NCBI GenBank assembly: GCA_017381935.1
Contig: JAFOBG010000031.1
Location: 1 to 47,886 of the forward strand
DNA from: Alistipes sp.
GTDB taxonomy: Bacteria > Bacteroidota > Bacteroidia > Bacteroidales > Rikenellaceae
Length of the DNA stretch: 47,886 bases
Direction: 5' to 3'
How positions within the stretch are numbered: position 1 is the first letter of the stretch; each line of letters starts with the position of its first letter. Positions 31,243-40,354 of this stretch are shown here, piece after piece. The notes beneath the pieces are model-generated. The model did not search any database and had not been told where the DNA came from. It saw only the letters and a list, made by a program, of their open reading frames with translations. The position numbers and the translations under genes are program-made.

Positions 31243-31701
31243 TTATTTGGCTAACTCCTCTAAAGGAATATTCTCTCGCATAATAAAAGCCTTTGGGAAA
31301 CTGCGTCTTATCTGCTCTAAGAGCACAAGAGCCTCCTCTTGAGAGGTACAATTTCCGGCTGTTACTTTGAAATATGGGTTTTCATATGTTATATATGTCG
31401 GTTGGTCGGGCATACGCATTTTGAGAGTGTCTCGTGCGGCCATAGCATCATTGCGGGCATTCTGAGAGTTACTCATAAATATCATAATTCGATAACCGTT
31501 TACAACTCCTTTGAGCCTAAGGGCTGCTTTTGCTGTTAGCTCTGCAGCATCACCATGCTCTGTAACCTTGACAGTGCTTTTTATCGTTGTCAAAGAGTCC
31601 ACCTTTACAGGGTTTGCAAGGCGCTTTTTGAAGCTATTGAGGTTTTGTGCTGAGGTGGCACAAAAGAGTAGTAGTGCCGATATAAAAAATAGTCTCTTCA
31701 T
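31243..31701 (-). CDS. Secreted SPOR-domain protein
   Basis: The 152-residue product has a signal peptide (MKRLFFISALLLFCATSAQ). After a short linker comes a SPOR-like domain (about 68-145): GYRIMIFMSNSQNARNDAMAA, then ENPYFKVTAGNCTSQEEALVLLEQIRRSFPKAFIM. SPOR domains bind denuded peptidoglycan glycan strands, often at the division site. It is the last gene of the unit deaminase-permease-menG-lipoprotein-SPOR, only 4 bases behind the previous gene. Confidence 0.85.
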   Translation of the reverse strand: MKRLFFISALLLFCATSAQNLNSFKKRLANPVKVDSLTTIKSTVKVTEHGDAAELTAKAALRLKGVVNGYRIMIFMSNSQNARNDAMAARDTLKMRMPDQPTYITYENPYFKVTAGNCTSQEEALVLLEQIRRSFPKAFIMRENIPLEELAK

Positions 31702-31705
31702 ATTT

Positions 31706-32197
31706 TTAATCTTTGATATATCCTAATCTCCTTAAAATTGACTTTGCCGGAGCCTTGTCTGTGCCAATCTCTCGCTTAACGCCCATCATCTCAACTGTAG
31801 CATTAAAAGCAATATCAACACCCTCAAAGTTCTTCTCTTTCAGCCTTAGGAGCAGTGAAATTGCTTTTAGTGGGTGTTTAACCGAGATTTGGAGAGGAAT
31901 GGTAATTGAACTGACTGCCCTCTTAGGCATAGTTATACTCTCTGTAATATCGGCATGTACGGTAAGGACGTTGTCTAAATATATATCGCCTTGACCGTTG
32001 CTCAGTGTCGGCTGGTATGAAGTTTGGTTATTTACACGCAGTGTGATTACCCAACCGCCTGCTGCAGAGCCTGATATGTTTTCAATAGCCTCTATTGTAA
32101 CACCCTTCTCTATCTGCTTTGCAACTCGCTTTGGAGAACAACTACATATACTGACAACTATAAAGAGGAGTGTGAGTAGTTTGATTATCTGTTTCAT
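31706..32197 (-). CDS. Lipoprotein of unknown function (possible LEA14-like fold)
   Basis: The 163-residue product has lipobox SICSC (Cys20). The rest alternates strands with polar turns. The pattern ITLRVNNQTSYQPTLSNGQGDIYLDN...TMPKRAVSSITIPLQISV recalls LEA14/WHy-type beta sandwiches, but I would not assign it firmly. It overlaps menG by 4 bases (ATGA, 32194-32197) and is followed closely by the SPOR gene, so an envelope role is likely. Confidence 0.75.
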   Translation of the reverse strand: MKQIIKLLTLLFIVVSICSCSPKRVAKQIEKGVTIEAIENISGSAAGGWVITLRVNNQTSYQPTLSNGQGDIYLDNVLTVHADITESITMPKRAVSSITIPLQISVKHPLKAISLLLRLKEKNFEGVDIAFNATVEMMGVKREIGTDKAPAKSILRRLGYIKD

Positions 32198-32904
32198 GGT
32201 TTTTGAGCAATATATATTTGAGCAATTCCGAAACTTTGGCTACGTCTGCTGATATTTACAAAGCCTGCGCTCTCAAGGATTTGAGAGAAGAGTTCAGGTG
32301 ATGGAAATGTATCGACAGAGGATGGCAGGTACTCGTAAGCCTGACGATTGTGTGAAATCAAGCCGCCTACCCATGGCAATATCTTGTGCGAGTAGATACG
32401 GTAGAGCCAACCGATAAGACGATTTTTAGGGTTTGAGAACTCAAGGATGATAAGATGACCTTGGCTTTTAAGTATGCGCTTCAGCTCTGCTATTGACTGC
32501 TCTTTGTTCTCGAAATTTCTGATTCCGAATGCTATTGTTACGGCATCAATGCTCTCTGATTGCAAATCTAAACACTCTGCATTGCCCTCCATGAGGGTTA
32601 TTCTTGTATCGAGTTCTCTACTGCTCACTTTGCGACGAGCAACCTCTAGCATTTCTGGCGATAAATCGACACCACAGATTGTAGAACCTTTGATTTTTTT
32701 AGCCATAGCGATAGCTAAATCGCCAGTGCCTGTTGCTACGTCAAGGATATTTTTGGCGCCGAGTCGGCGGATAATCCTCACAACACGACTACGCCAAATC
32801 TTGTCTATTGACAGAGAGAGTATGTGATTTAAACGATCATAGGTAGGGGCGATGTCGTCAAACATCTCCTTGACCATTTCTGTCTTTGGTTTTACTTCAC
32901 TCAT
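32194..32904 (-). CDS. menG: Demethylmenaquinone methyltransferase
   Basis: The 236-residue UbiE/MenG-family enzyme methylates demethylmenaquinone to menaquinone with S-adenosylmethionine, the last step of menaquinone synthesis. Visible signatures are MFDDIAPTYDRLNHILSLSID near the N-terminus, the SAM motif ILDVATGTGDLAIAMAKK, VDLSPEMLEVARRKV, and DAVTIAFGIRNFENKEQSI. Bacteroidota respire with menaquinone, so menG fits better than ubiE. It is the third gene of the five-gene unit and overlaps the next gene by ATGA. Confidence 0.95.
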   Translation of the reverse strand: MSEVKPKTEMVKEMFDDIAPTYDRLNHILSLSIDKIWRSRVVRIIRRLGAKNILDVATGTGDLAIAMAKKIKGSTICGVDLSPEMLEVARRKVSSRELDTRITLMEGNAECLDLQSESIDAVTIAFGIRNFENKEQSIAELKRILKSQGHLIILEFSNPKNRLIGWLYRIYSHKILPWVGGLISHNRQAYEYLPSSVDTFPSPELFSQILESAGFVNISRRSQSFGIAQIYIAQKP

Positions 32905-32910
32905 ATACGT

Positions 32911-34143
32911 TTATTCGTATTTTACAGCCTCAGATGGCTTAATCTTTGAAACAATGGCGGTGCTTCCAAAGAGGAGTAACAAAATTATTGCTGCAAAGAT
33001 AGCATTTATAGTTATAATATCAATAACTCCTATAGAAACGGGAACTTCGGAGACAAAGTATGCAGAGGAGTCAAGTTTTATCACCCCCGTATATTTTTGT
33101 ATCACAATAAGGGCTAATGCAATGATATTACCTACAGTTAGACCTATTCCTACAATCTTGGCTGTAAGGTAGAGAAAAATCTTGCGCACAGCTCTGTTTG
33201 ACATGCCCATACTCTTCAAAATGCCGACCATGCGTGTACGCTCAAAGATGAGTATCAGTAGGGCTGTTATCATGTTGAAGAGAGCCACGATGAACATAAT
33301 TACAACAATTACAGTAGCATTAATGTCGTGCGTATCGAGCCATGCAAAGATGTGCGCATATAGATTGTCGGCAGAGATGGCTGAGATATTCTCAACTCCG
33401 TCATAATTTTGGAATAGAGAGTCGTTGATTATGTCTGTAACTGTTTGCATATCAGCATAGTCTGTAACTCTTACCTCTAAGCCTGAAATGATTGAACTAT
33501 CCCATTTGTTTATTTTCTGAACATTGCGAATGTCGGTTAGTGCAATGGCTATAGGCAACTCTCCGAATGGATGATATATGCCGGCAACTTTGAATAGCTC
33601 TCGACCAGGAGTACTATCGCTCTTTAATAGTAGCAACTCGACTCTATCGCCTGCTCTAACTTTGAGCTTCTCTGCAATCTCTGTAGGAAGTAGCAACTCT
33701 TTACGACGTGCCACCTCGAGGCGAGGAAGAGTGCCCTCGGAGAGCGATTTTGCAATAGTGCTTTGCTCTGGAATATTGGTAACACCCTTTATTACAATGC
33801 CGGCTGCATCACTCTCTGAGCGTATTACGACACTGCACATGGCATAACTGTCAATGCTCTCAATGCCAGGTGTTTGAGATAAAATATTGTCTAACGATGC
33901 ATTTTTGACAATAGGCCTGTTTTCGGTACCATATATTGCAGCAAGGTCAGTAATTGTAATATCGGCCGATGTGTCTCTGATTGTAGAGTGTATCTGCTTT
34001 CTAAAACCTGCCACCACAGCTATTGTAATAACCATAACGGTAATGCTCACCGCTACGGCTAAAGTGGCGATGCGAACCATTGTCTTCTGCGTTGAAGAGG
34101 TCGATAGTGAGGTGTGTTGGGCTATGAATAGTGGCAGATTCAT
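32911..34143 (-). CDS. ABC transporter permease of the FtsX/LolE type
   Basis: The 410-residue product has an N-terminal membrane segment (about 25-45), a large periplasmic domain of about 220 residues and three C-terminal segments (about 275-300, 320-350, 370-395). The FtsX-type core ILIFERTRMVGILKSMGMSNRAVRKIFL is clear. It resembles LolC/LolE, which release lipoproteins from the inner membrane, and macrolide-type MacB permeases. No ATPase gene is adjacent, so the partner lies elsewhere. It starts 4 bases after the deaminase stop. Confidence 0.87.
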   Translation of the reverse strand: MNLPLFIAQHTSLSTSSTQKTMVRIATLAVAVSITVMVITIAVVAGFRKQIHSTIRDTSADITITDLAAIYGTENRPIVKNASLDNILSQTPGIESIDSYAMCSVVIRSESDAAGIVIKGVTNIPEQSTIAKSLSEGTLPRLEVARRKELLLPTEIAEKLKVRAGDRVELLLLKSDSTPGRELFKVAGIYHPFGELPIAIALTDIRNVQKINKWDSSIISGLEVRVTDYADMQTVTDIINDSLFQNYDGVENISAISADNLYAHIFAWLDTHDINATVIVVIMFIVALFNMITALLILIFERTRMVGILKSMGMSNRAVRKIFLYLTAKIVGIGLTVGNIIALALIVIQKYTGVIKLDSSAYFVSEVPVSIGVIDIITINAIFAAIILLLLFGSTAIVSKIKPSEAVKYE

Positions 34144-34147
34144 GGGT

Positions 34148-34636
34148 TTAATACAGAACTTTATCCTCCTTGTTTTGCCAAGCCCTAAAACCTTCTAAAG
34201 CCTTATCCCTCATAATGTTGATGCATGGGATTGAACGCTTTGTGTAGTCGAGAGCTATCTGGTCGTAAATAAATGAGTCGTCAAAATTAATCTCTTTGGC
34301 ATCCTGTTTAGTATTGCCATAGAATATACGCTCCATACCGGCCCAATATAGTGCACTCAAACACATCGGACACGGTTCGCAGGAGCTGTATATAGTACAA
34401 CCTGTCAACTTGAACTCCTGCAACTTGGCACATGCTGCACGAATAGCACTCACCTCGGCATGTGCGGTAGGGTCGCAGGTGGCTGTAACCCTGTTTGTGC
34501 CGGTGGCTATAACCTTGCCATTGCGGACAATGACGGCGCCGAATGGACCTCCGCCATTTGCGACACTATCTATTGATAAATCAATAGCCTGCTGCATGAA
34601 CTTTTCGTCTTCGGAAGTAAAAATAGTATTCATCAT
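34148..34636 (-). CDS. Nucleoside/guanine deaminase (CDA-TadA fold)
   Basis: The 162-residue product is a zinc-dependent deaminase: HAE (His59, Glu61) and PCPMC (Cys89, Cys92) bind zinc and the catalytic water. GGGPFGAVIVRNGKVIATGTNRV is shared by guanine deaminases. The C-terminal segment (ISLALDYTKRSIPCINIMRD-like) also points to GuaD rather than tRNA adenosine deaminase TadA. Two ATGs lie side by side (34634-34636 and 34631-34633). The predicted transcript start falls almost on them, so the mRNA may be leaderless. First gene of the five-gene unit. Confidence 0.88.
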   Translation of the reverse strand: MMNTIFTSEDEKFMQQAIDLSIDSVANGGGPFGAVIVRNGKVIATGTNRVTATCDPTAHAEVSAIRAACAKLQEFKLTGCTIYSSCEPCPMCLSALYWAGMERIFYGNTKQDAKEINFDDSFIYDQIALDYTKRSIPCINIMRDKALEGFRAWQNKEDKVLY

Positions 34637-34640
34637 AGTG

Positions 34641-34668
34641 CAAATTTACACAATTTTTTCTAACTTTG
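34641..34668. promoter_or_regulatory. Divergent -7 elements for the deaminase unit and the metallopeptidase
   Basis: Minus strand TAAATTTG (34648-34641) serves the deaminase unit and plus strand TAACTTTG (34661-34668) serves the metallopeptidase gene. Only 12 bases separate them, within a 65-base gap. Confidence 0.6.
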
Positions 34669-34701
34669 TGCGTATTATTAAGGAATAAAAAATAAAATTA
34701 T

Positions 34702-35454
34702 ATGATTGCAACACTTCTTCAGTCGGGTTATTACAATGATGGCTCCTCTTATTTGACAAACTTTACAACTTCGGAGGCATTCGTGCTTATTATCATTATT
34801 GCTGTTGTCGGCTTTATCGTTCAAGCTCGTTTGCGCTCGGTGTTTAATAAATATTCGCAAGTGTGGATATCAAACGGTATGACAGGTGCAGAGATTGCTG
34901 CAAAGATGCTCAGAGACCACAATATTCACAATGTGCGTATTACTCAGGTTAGTGGAGAACTTACTGACCACTATAACCCGGCAACGATGACTGTAAACCT
35001 CTCAGAGTCAGTCTATTCAAGTCGTAGTATTGCCGCAGCGGCTGTGGCCTGTCATGAGTGCGGACATGCTATTCAGCATGCTCAGGGATATGCCCCATTG
35101 CAGTTACGTTCAACTCTTGTGCCGATTGTAAATTTTTCATCAAGAGCGGCTCAATGGGTTATCATTTTAGGCCTTATTATGATGGGCGTATCTGGTAGCG
35201 CGGTTGTCTGCTGGATTGGCGTGGGAATGATTGCAATGTCGGCTCTTTTCTCTATCGTTACATTGCCGGTAGAGTACAATGCCTCTGATAGAGCTTTGGA
35301 GTGGCTTGAGAGTAATAGAGTGCTTAGAGCAGAAGAGATGGATGGAGCACGCCTTTCACTACGTTGGGCTGCCCGTACATATCTTGTAGCGGCACTATCA
35401 GCAATTGCGACACTGCTCTACTATGTGGCAATGATAAATAACAGACGAGATTAA
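34702..35454 (+). CDS. Membrane zinc metallopeptidase (YugP family)
   Basis: The 250-residue product has an N-terminal membrane segment (about 25-42), the zinc-site HECGH (His118, His122, preceded by AAAAVAC) and two or three further hydrophobic segments (about 148-190 and 225-245). LPVEYNASDRALEWLE supplies the probable third ligand region. This fits the YugP-like neutral zinc metallopeptidase family of unknown substrate, acting at the inner membrane. The alkaline phosphatase gene follows after 11 bases. Confidence 0.9.
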   Translation: MIATLLQSGYYNDGSSYLTNFTTSEAFVLIIIIAVVGFIVQARLRSVFNKYSQVWISNGMTGAEIAAKMLRDHNIHNVRITQVSGELTDHYNPATMTVNLSESVYSSRSIAAAAVACHECGHAIQHAQGYAPLQLRSTLVPIVNFSSRAAQWVIILGLIMMGVSGSAVVCWIGVGMIAMSALFSIVTLPVEYNASDRALEWLESNRVLRAEEMDGARLSLRWAARTYLVAALSAIATLLYYVAMINNRRD

Positions 35455-35465
35455 AAGTTGAGATA

Positions 35466-36857
35466 ATGAAGAGACTGATTACATTTTTTGTTGCGCTGCT
35501 TTTGTGCGTTGGCATTGTTGATGCGCAGGGGCAAGCGAAGTACGTTTTCTATTTTATTGGCGACGGATTGGGTATTAACCATATTCACGGAACAGAGTTG
35601 TATAATGCTGCAGTAAAGAGTGATATGGCAAATGAGGGACGATTGAGTTTTACCCGTTTCCCTATCAGAACATTTATTACTAGCCACTCATCATCGTCGC
35701 TTGTTACAGACTCCTCGGCTGCGGCAACTGCTCTTTCTTCAGGAGTTAAGACTGTGAATGGATATATGGGAGTGGATGCAGAGAAGTGCCCTGTGAAAAA
35801 TATTGCTGAGATTGCCTCTGAGGCGGGAATGATGGTCGGAGTCGCAACCAATGTGGGTGTAAATCATGCCACTCCGAGCGCATTTTTTGCACATTGTGAG
35901 TCGAGAAGTAACTATGGGGAGATTTTTGACCAACTGCTTGCTTCAGGTGTCGATTTTGCAGCAGGTTCAACTATTCTTTGTCGAAAAAAGAGTGGAGTTA
36001 CCCCTGAAGATTGTATTGAGAAGGCAGAACAGGCCGGAATGAAGGTTGTTCAAGATGCAAAGGCTGCCGGAAAGGTTAGGGGTAAGAGGGTGTTGCTCCT
36101 CTCTGATAATCTGAAACAAAAGGCTCTCAAATATGCCAATGATTGCGCAGCTGGGGATATGACAATTGTGGACTATACAGATGCAGCAATTAAATATCTT
36201 GAGCGAGAGTCTAAAGATAATGGATTTTTCCTGATGGTAGAGGCTGGCCATATAGATTATGTGGCTCATGATAACGATGCTGTTACAACTTTCGAGGAGA
36301 TTAATCACCTCTCTGAGTCTGTTCAGTTAGCGCTTGATTTTTATGAAAAACATCCTACCGAAACTCTTATTATCGTAACTGCAGACCATGAAACAGGTGG
36401 CCTTAGTCTCGGATATTCAAACTATAAGATGAATATGGAGCGTTTGGCTTGGCAGAAGTGCTCTATGCTGACTCTGACAAGCAAGATGCGAACTATGCGT
36501 GCAGAGGGTAAGATCTCTTGGGAGGATATGGAGAGGTTACTCAGGAATGAACTTGGTTTTTGGGATAAAGTGCGCCTGCGTAAGAAGGATGAGCAGCAAC
36601 TGCGCAAGACATTTGAGAAGAGCTTTGTCGCTAAGAGCGAGGAGGTTGTAAGTCTCTATAACCACAATGAGAAGATGGCATCTGTTGCTGTTGAAATTCT
36701 AAATAAACGAGCCTATCTGAAGTGGATAAGCCTTGACCATACAGGTATGCAGGTGCCACTTTTTATCAAGGGTGCAGGATTAGAGCACTTTACAGAGTGC
36801 TATGATAATACAGATGTTCCAAAGGGTATTGCAAAGGCGATGGGCTTAGCTTTTTAA
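35466..36857 (+). CDS. Alkaline phosphatase (PhoA superfamily)
   Basis: The 463-residue secreted product has a signal peptide (MKRLITFFVALLLCVGIVDAQ). Metal and catalytic motifs are present: YFIGDGLG (metal Asp), TDSSAAATALSSG (the phosphorylated Ser in the D-S-A/S context), VEAGHIDYVAHDND (metal ligands) and TADHETGG (His and metal). It would hydrolyse phosphate monoesters in the periplasm. It lies 11 bases after the metallopeptidase gene and 22 before the PAP2 gene, so the three probably form one transcript. Confidence 0.93.
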   Translation: MKRLITFFVALLLCVGIVDAQGQAKYVFYFIGDGLGINHIHGTELYNAAVKSDMANEGRLSFTRFPIRTFITSHSSSSLVTDSSAAATALSSGVKTVNGYMGVDAEKCPVKNIAEIASEAGMMVGVATNVGVNHATPSAFFAHCESRSNYGEIFDQLLASGVDFAAGSTILCRKKSGVTPEDCIEKAEQAGMKVVQDAKAAGKVRGKRVLLLSDNLKQKALKYANDCAAGDMTIVDYTDAAIKYLERESKDNGFFLMVEAGHIDYVAHDNDAVTTFEEINHLSESVQLALDFYEKHPTETLIIVTADHETGGLSLGYSNYKMNMERLAWQKCSMLTLTSKMRTMRAEGKISWEDMERLLRNELGFWDKVRLRKKDEQQLRKTFEKSFVAKSEEVVSLYNHNEKMASVAVEILNKRAYLKWISLDHTGMQVPLFIKGAGLEHFTECYDNTDVPKGIAKAMGLAF

Positions 36858-36879
36858 CTGATAACCATAAATTTATAAG

Positions 36880-37467
36880 ATGAATAGCTTGTCTTTAGAT
36901 CAGAGACTTTTTCTGTTGCTCAACTTTGATGGAGGTCCTGTGTTAGACTGGATTATGAGCACTGTATCTGGTGTTGTGATGTGGATTCCGCTATACTTAT
37001 TTATTGCATGGGCTGTAAATAGGAGATTTGGCTGGAAGAGCCTTATCGCTTTTTTGGTCTGCCTTGCACTTGCTATGGGTTTGTCGGATATGCTCTGCGG
37101 AATATTTAAACATTCGGGGCTGTTAAAGGATTTATGGGCCGATTTTCCAGCACGTCATCGTCCTATGTTCGATCAGGCTGTTCGGGACTTGGCGCATGTT
37201 GTCTCTTATCGTCATGGCCCTTATGGGACCGTCTCTGCTCACGCTGCAACAACTGCCGCAATGGGTATTCTGTCGGCTCTGGTAATTGGAAATAAAAGAT
37301 ATAGTTATATAGTGGCGTTTATAGTGTTGCTTATTAGCTATTCACGTATCTATTTGGCTTGCCATTTTCCTCAAGATATAATTTTGGGACTTGCTGTAGG
37401 CCTTATTTCAGGCTATGCTATGTATCTTTTATGGAGAAAACTTGACATTCTGCTGAAAAAAGGCTAA
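36880..37467 (+). CDS. PAP2-family membrane phosphatase
   Basis: The 195-residue product has about five membrane segments. The three PAP2 motifs are visible in modified form: LWADFPARHRPMFD (motif 1 region), YGTVSAHAATTAAMG (motif 2, SxH) and YSRIYLACHFPQDIILG (motif 3, SRxxxxxHxxxD). Relatives dephosphorylate undecaprenyl pyrophosphate or lipid A phosphates. The substrate here is unknown. Its stop codon overlaps the -7 element of lysS. Confidence 0.9.
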   Translation: MNSLSLDQRLFLLLNFDGGPVLDWIMSTVSGVVMWIPLYLFIAWAVNRRFGWKSLIAFLVCLALAMGLSDMLCGIFKHSGLLKDLWADFPARHRPMFDQAVRDLAHVVSYRHGPYGTVSAHAATTAAMGILSALVIGNKRYSYIVAFIVLLISYSRIYLACHFPQDIILGLAVGLISGYAMYLLWRKLDILLKKG

Positions 37468-37472
37468 ATTTG
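37442..37472 (+). promoter_or_regulatory. Promoter of lysS
   Basis: TTG (37442-37444) and TAAATTTG (37465-37472) are 20 bases apart. Both boxes lie at the very end of the PAP2 gene, and the -7 box shares its TAA with that stop codon. Confidence 0.65.
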
Positions 37473-37511
37473 CGCGCTTTTATTTTGATAACTAAATTAT
37501 AAACATACCTT

Positions 37512-39242
37512 ATGATAGAACAACTTAGTGAACAAGAACAGTTGCGTCGCAAGTCGCTTGCCGCACTACGTGAGGTTGGGATTAATCCATATCCGGCAGA
37601 GCGTTTTGATGTAAATGCTACTGCAGCCTCTATCGCAGCGGGCTTTGATGCCGCTCCGGAGAGCTTCCAGACAATAACTATCGCAGGTCGAATGATGAGC
37701 CGCCGTATTATGGGTAGCGCATCTTTCTTCGAGTTGCAGGACCATACAGGTCGTATTCAGGTCTATATTCGTCGTGATGATATCTGCCCTGAAGGTGATC
37801 CTATGCTCTACAATACAGTCTTTAAAAAGTTGCTCGATATTGGCGACTTTATCGGCGTTGAGGGCTTTGCTTTCCGTACAAATACAGGTGAGTTGTCTGT
37901 ACACTGTCGTAAATTCACAGTTCTTTCAAAGTCTGTTCGTCCACTTCCGATTGTAAAGGAGAAGGATGGTCAGCAGTTTGATGCCCTTACAGACCCTGAG
38001 GTGCGTTATCGTCAGCGTTATGTTGACCTTGTGGTAAATCCTAAGGTGCGTGAGGTCTTTGTAAAGCGTGCTAAGATTATCTCAACTATGCGTGAGTACT
38101 TCAACTCTCATGGTTGCCTTGAGGTTGAGACTCCAATCCTTCAGCCAATTCCTGGCGGTGCATCGGCTCGTCCGTTTATTACACACCACAACGCACTCGA
38201 TATTGACTTCTATATGCGAATAGCAACTGAGCTCTACCTCAAGCGTCTTATCGTAGGTGGTTTCGATGGTGTTTATGAGTTCGGTAAGAATTTCCGTAAT
38301 GAGGGTATGGATAGAACTCACAATCCGGAGTTTACTTGTATGGAGATCTATATCGCTTACAAGGATTACCGTTGGATGATGGAGTTTACCGAGAATATGC
38401 TTGAGAAGATTGCCATTGCAGTAAACGGCACAACAGATGTCGAAATTGATGGCAAAACAATCTCTTTCAAGGCTCCATTCCGCCGTCTTACAATGACCGA
38501 CGCTATTCTTGAGAAGACAGGTTATGATATTACAGGTCAGAATGAGGCTCAGCTGCGTGAGGCTTGTGCTCGACTCAATGTTGAGGTGGATGACACAATG
38601 GGTAAGGGTAAGCTGATTGATGCAATCTTTGGTCAGTATTGCGAGGGCGACCTTATTCAGCCTACATTTATCTGCGACTATCCAATCGAGATGTCTCCAC
38701 TTTGCAAGCGTCATCGTGATAATAATGACCTTACAGAGCGTTTTGAGCTATTTGTAGCAGGTAAGGAGCTCTGTAACGCATACTCTGAGCTTAATGACCC
38801 TATTGACCAGCTTGAGCGTTTCCAGGAGCAGATGCGACTCTCTGAGCGTGGTGATGACGAGGCGATGTTTATCGATATGGACTTTGTCCGTGCTCTTGAG
38901 TATGGTATGCCAAACTGCTCAGGTATGGGTATGGGTATCGACCGCTTGACAATGTTTATGACAGGGCAGTCATCTATTCAGGATGTGCTCTTCTTCCCAA
39001 CTATGCGTCCTGAGAAGAAGGTTGTAGCAGATGCTGCTGAGGTATATACCGAGGCTGGCGTGCCTGCTGAGTGGGTTGAGGTTGTGCAGAAGATGGGTTA
39101 CATCACTCTTGAGGCATTTGCCGGTACAGCAAAGAGTGGCGGTATGAAGCTCTTCAACGACCTCTGCGGCTTTAATAAGAAGAATAAGCTTGGGCTTCCA
39201 ACTGCTGGTATTAAGGAGTGGATTGAGAATCACAAAGAGTAG
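37512..39242 (+). CDS. lysS: Lysyl-tRNA synthetase (class II)
   Basis: The 576-residue enzyme charges tRNA-Lys. An OB anticodon-binding domain lies at about 55-165 ([31 protein letters not shown]), followed by the class II core. Motif 2 is [20 protein letters not shown] and motif 3 is [14 protein letters not shown]. After the core, a C-terminal extension of about 70 residues ([18 protein letters not shown], ending [10 protein letters not shown]) goes beyond the E. coli enzyme and is typical of the Bacteroidota form. Own promoter upstream; a structured repeat follows. Confidence 0.97.
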   Translation: MIEQLSEQEQLRRKSLAALREVGINPYPAERFDVNATAASIAAGFDAAPESFQTITIAGRMMSRRIMGSASFFELQDHTGRIQVYIRRDDICPEGDPMLYNTVFKKLLDIGDFIGVEGFAFRTNTGELSVHCRKFTVLSKSVRPLPIVKEKDGQQFDALTDPEVRYRQRYVDLVVNPKVREVFVKRAKIISTMREYFNSHGCLEVETPILQPIPGGASARPFITHHNALDIDFYMRIATELYLKRLIVGGFDGVYEFGKNFRNEGMDRTHNPEFTCMEIYIAYKDYRWMMEFTENMLEKIAIAVNGTTDVEIDGKTISFKAPFRRLTMTDAILEKTGYDITGQNEAQLREACARLNVEVDDTMGKGKLIDAIFGQYCEGDLIQPTFICDYPIEMSPLCKRHRDNNDLTERFELFVAGKELCNAYSELNDPIDQLERFQEQMRLSERGDDEAMFIDMDFVRALEYGMPNCSGMGMGIDRLTMFMTGQSSIQDVLFFPTMRPEKKVVADAAEVYTEAGVPAEWVEVVQKMGYITLEAFAGTAKSGGMKLFNDLCGFNKKNKLGLPTAGIKEWIENHKE

Positions 39243-39253
39243 TTCCTTTAATG

Positions 39254-39376
39254 TTGGTGGCTGAATAAAAAGTCTCTTTTGTCGTTACGCTTGCCCTCAA
39301 AATCCTCACATACGCTTTAGTATGCTGCGGTTTTTCGGGCTTCGCAAGCCTAAAAACAGCTCTTTTTATTCAACCA
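39254..39376 (+). repeat. Structured palindromic intergenic element C
   Basis: The element fills the lysS-tpiA gap. The outer arms TGAATAAAAAG (about 39262-39272) and CTTTTTATTCA (about 39362-39372) pair perfectly, with GTGG/CCAC outside a mismatch. Inside are CATACGCTTTAGTATG (6-bp arms with a loop) and a hairpin around GGCTTCGCAAGCC flanked by GTTTTT/AAAAAC. The apical TACGCTTTAGTA is close to the apical loop of the family A copy at 40253-40267, so it may belong to the same class. It could act as the lysS terminator. Confidence 0.6.
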
Positions 39377-39439
39377 CTTGTAAATGGGAAATGGATTATA
39401 TAAAAGCAAATTATTGTTTCATTAAAATTAAATACTATT

Positions 39440-40195
39440 ATGGCAAGAAAGAAGATTGTTGCAGGTAACTGGAAAATGAATACCCTGCCTGCAGAGGGTG
39501 TAGAGCTGGCAAAGAACGTTGTTGCTGGTCGTGGTGAGGTTTGCAGCTGTGTAAACTTTATCGTTTGCCCTCCATTTACACACCTCTCTCAGGTTATCGA
39601 GGCTGTTAAGGGTTCTGATATCGCTGTAGGTGCACAGGATTGCGCAACTGAGGCAAAGGGTGCTTACACAGGTGAGATTGCAGCATCAATGATTGCAGCT
39701 CTTGGTTGTAAGTATGTTATCCTCGGCCACTCTGAGCGTCGCCAGTACTATGGTGAGACCTCTGAGACTCTTAACAAGAAGATGGTACAGGCTTATGCAA
39801 ATGGCCTTACTCCTATCTACTGCGTAGGTGAGAGCCTTGAGGAGCGTAAGGCTGGCAACCACTTTGCAGTTTGCAAGGCTCAGATTGAGGAGGTAGTTTA
39901 CAACCTTACTGAGGAGCAGTTCGCAAACCTCGTTATCGCTTATGAGCCAGTTTGGGCTATCGGTACAGGCGAGACAGCTACTGCAGAGCAGGCACAGGAG
40001 ATTCACGCATATATCCGCGAGGTTCTTGCAGCTAAGTTCGGTGCAGCAGCTGCTGAGTGCCCAATCCTTTATGGCGGTTCTTGCAAGCCATCTAATGCTG
40101 CTGAAATCTTCGCTAAGGAGGATGTTGACGGTGGTCTTATCGGTGGTGCAGCTCTTAAGGCTGAGGACTTCCTTGCTATTGGCAAAGGCTTCTAG
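39440..40195 (+). CDS. tpiA: Triosephosphate isomerase
   Basis: TpiA interconverts dihydroxyacetone phosphate and glyceraldehyde 3-phosphate in glycolysis. The 251-residue product has all catalytic parts: AGNWKMN (Lys), ILGHSERR (His), AYEPVWAIGTG (Glu and flexible loop 6 start) and the phosphate-binding YGGS and GGLIGGAALK. No clear promoter boxes are seen in the 60 bases upstream. The gene is flanked by structured repeats on both sides. Confidence 0.98.
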   Translation: MARKKIVAGNWKMNTLPAEGVELAKNVVAGRGEVCSCVNFIVCPPFTHLSQVIEAVKGSDIAVGAQDCATEAKGAYTGEIAASMIAALGCKYVILGHSERRQYYGETSETLNKKMVQAYANGLTPIYCVGESLEERKAGNHFAVCKAQIEEVVYNLTEEQFANLVIAYEPVWAIGTGETATAEQAQEIHAYIREVLAAKFGAAAAECPILYGGSCKPSNAAEIFAKEDVDGGLIGGAALKAEDFLAIGKGF

Positions 40196-40196
40196 G

Positions 40197-40325
40197 ATTT
40201 TATCGTGATAGCACGCCATCTACGGCACATCCCTTAAATTGCAGTCGCGGCTGTACGCTTTTAGTACTATCCGCGACTGAAATTTTGCACGATGTACCGT
40301 ACCTGACGCACTCTGACGATAAAAT
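40197..40325 (-). repeat. Family A structured intergenic repeat, copy 2 (inverted relative to copy 1)
   Basis: The outer arms ATTTTATCGT (40197-40206) and ACGATAAAAT (40316-40325) pair perfectly. The inner stem CAGTCGCGG (40242-40250) pairs with CCGCGACTG (40271-40279), and GTAC (40253-40256) with GTAC (40264-40267). Read on the minus strand it aligns with 9194-9320: CAGAGTGC follows the first arm, ATTTAAGGGATGTG follows the inner stem and CTATCAC precedes the last arm in both copies. The stems differ in sequence but still pair. It starts one base after the tpiA stop codon. Confidence 0.8.
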
Positions 40326-40354
40326 GGATTTACGGGCAAAGTAGAGCTTCTATT

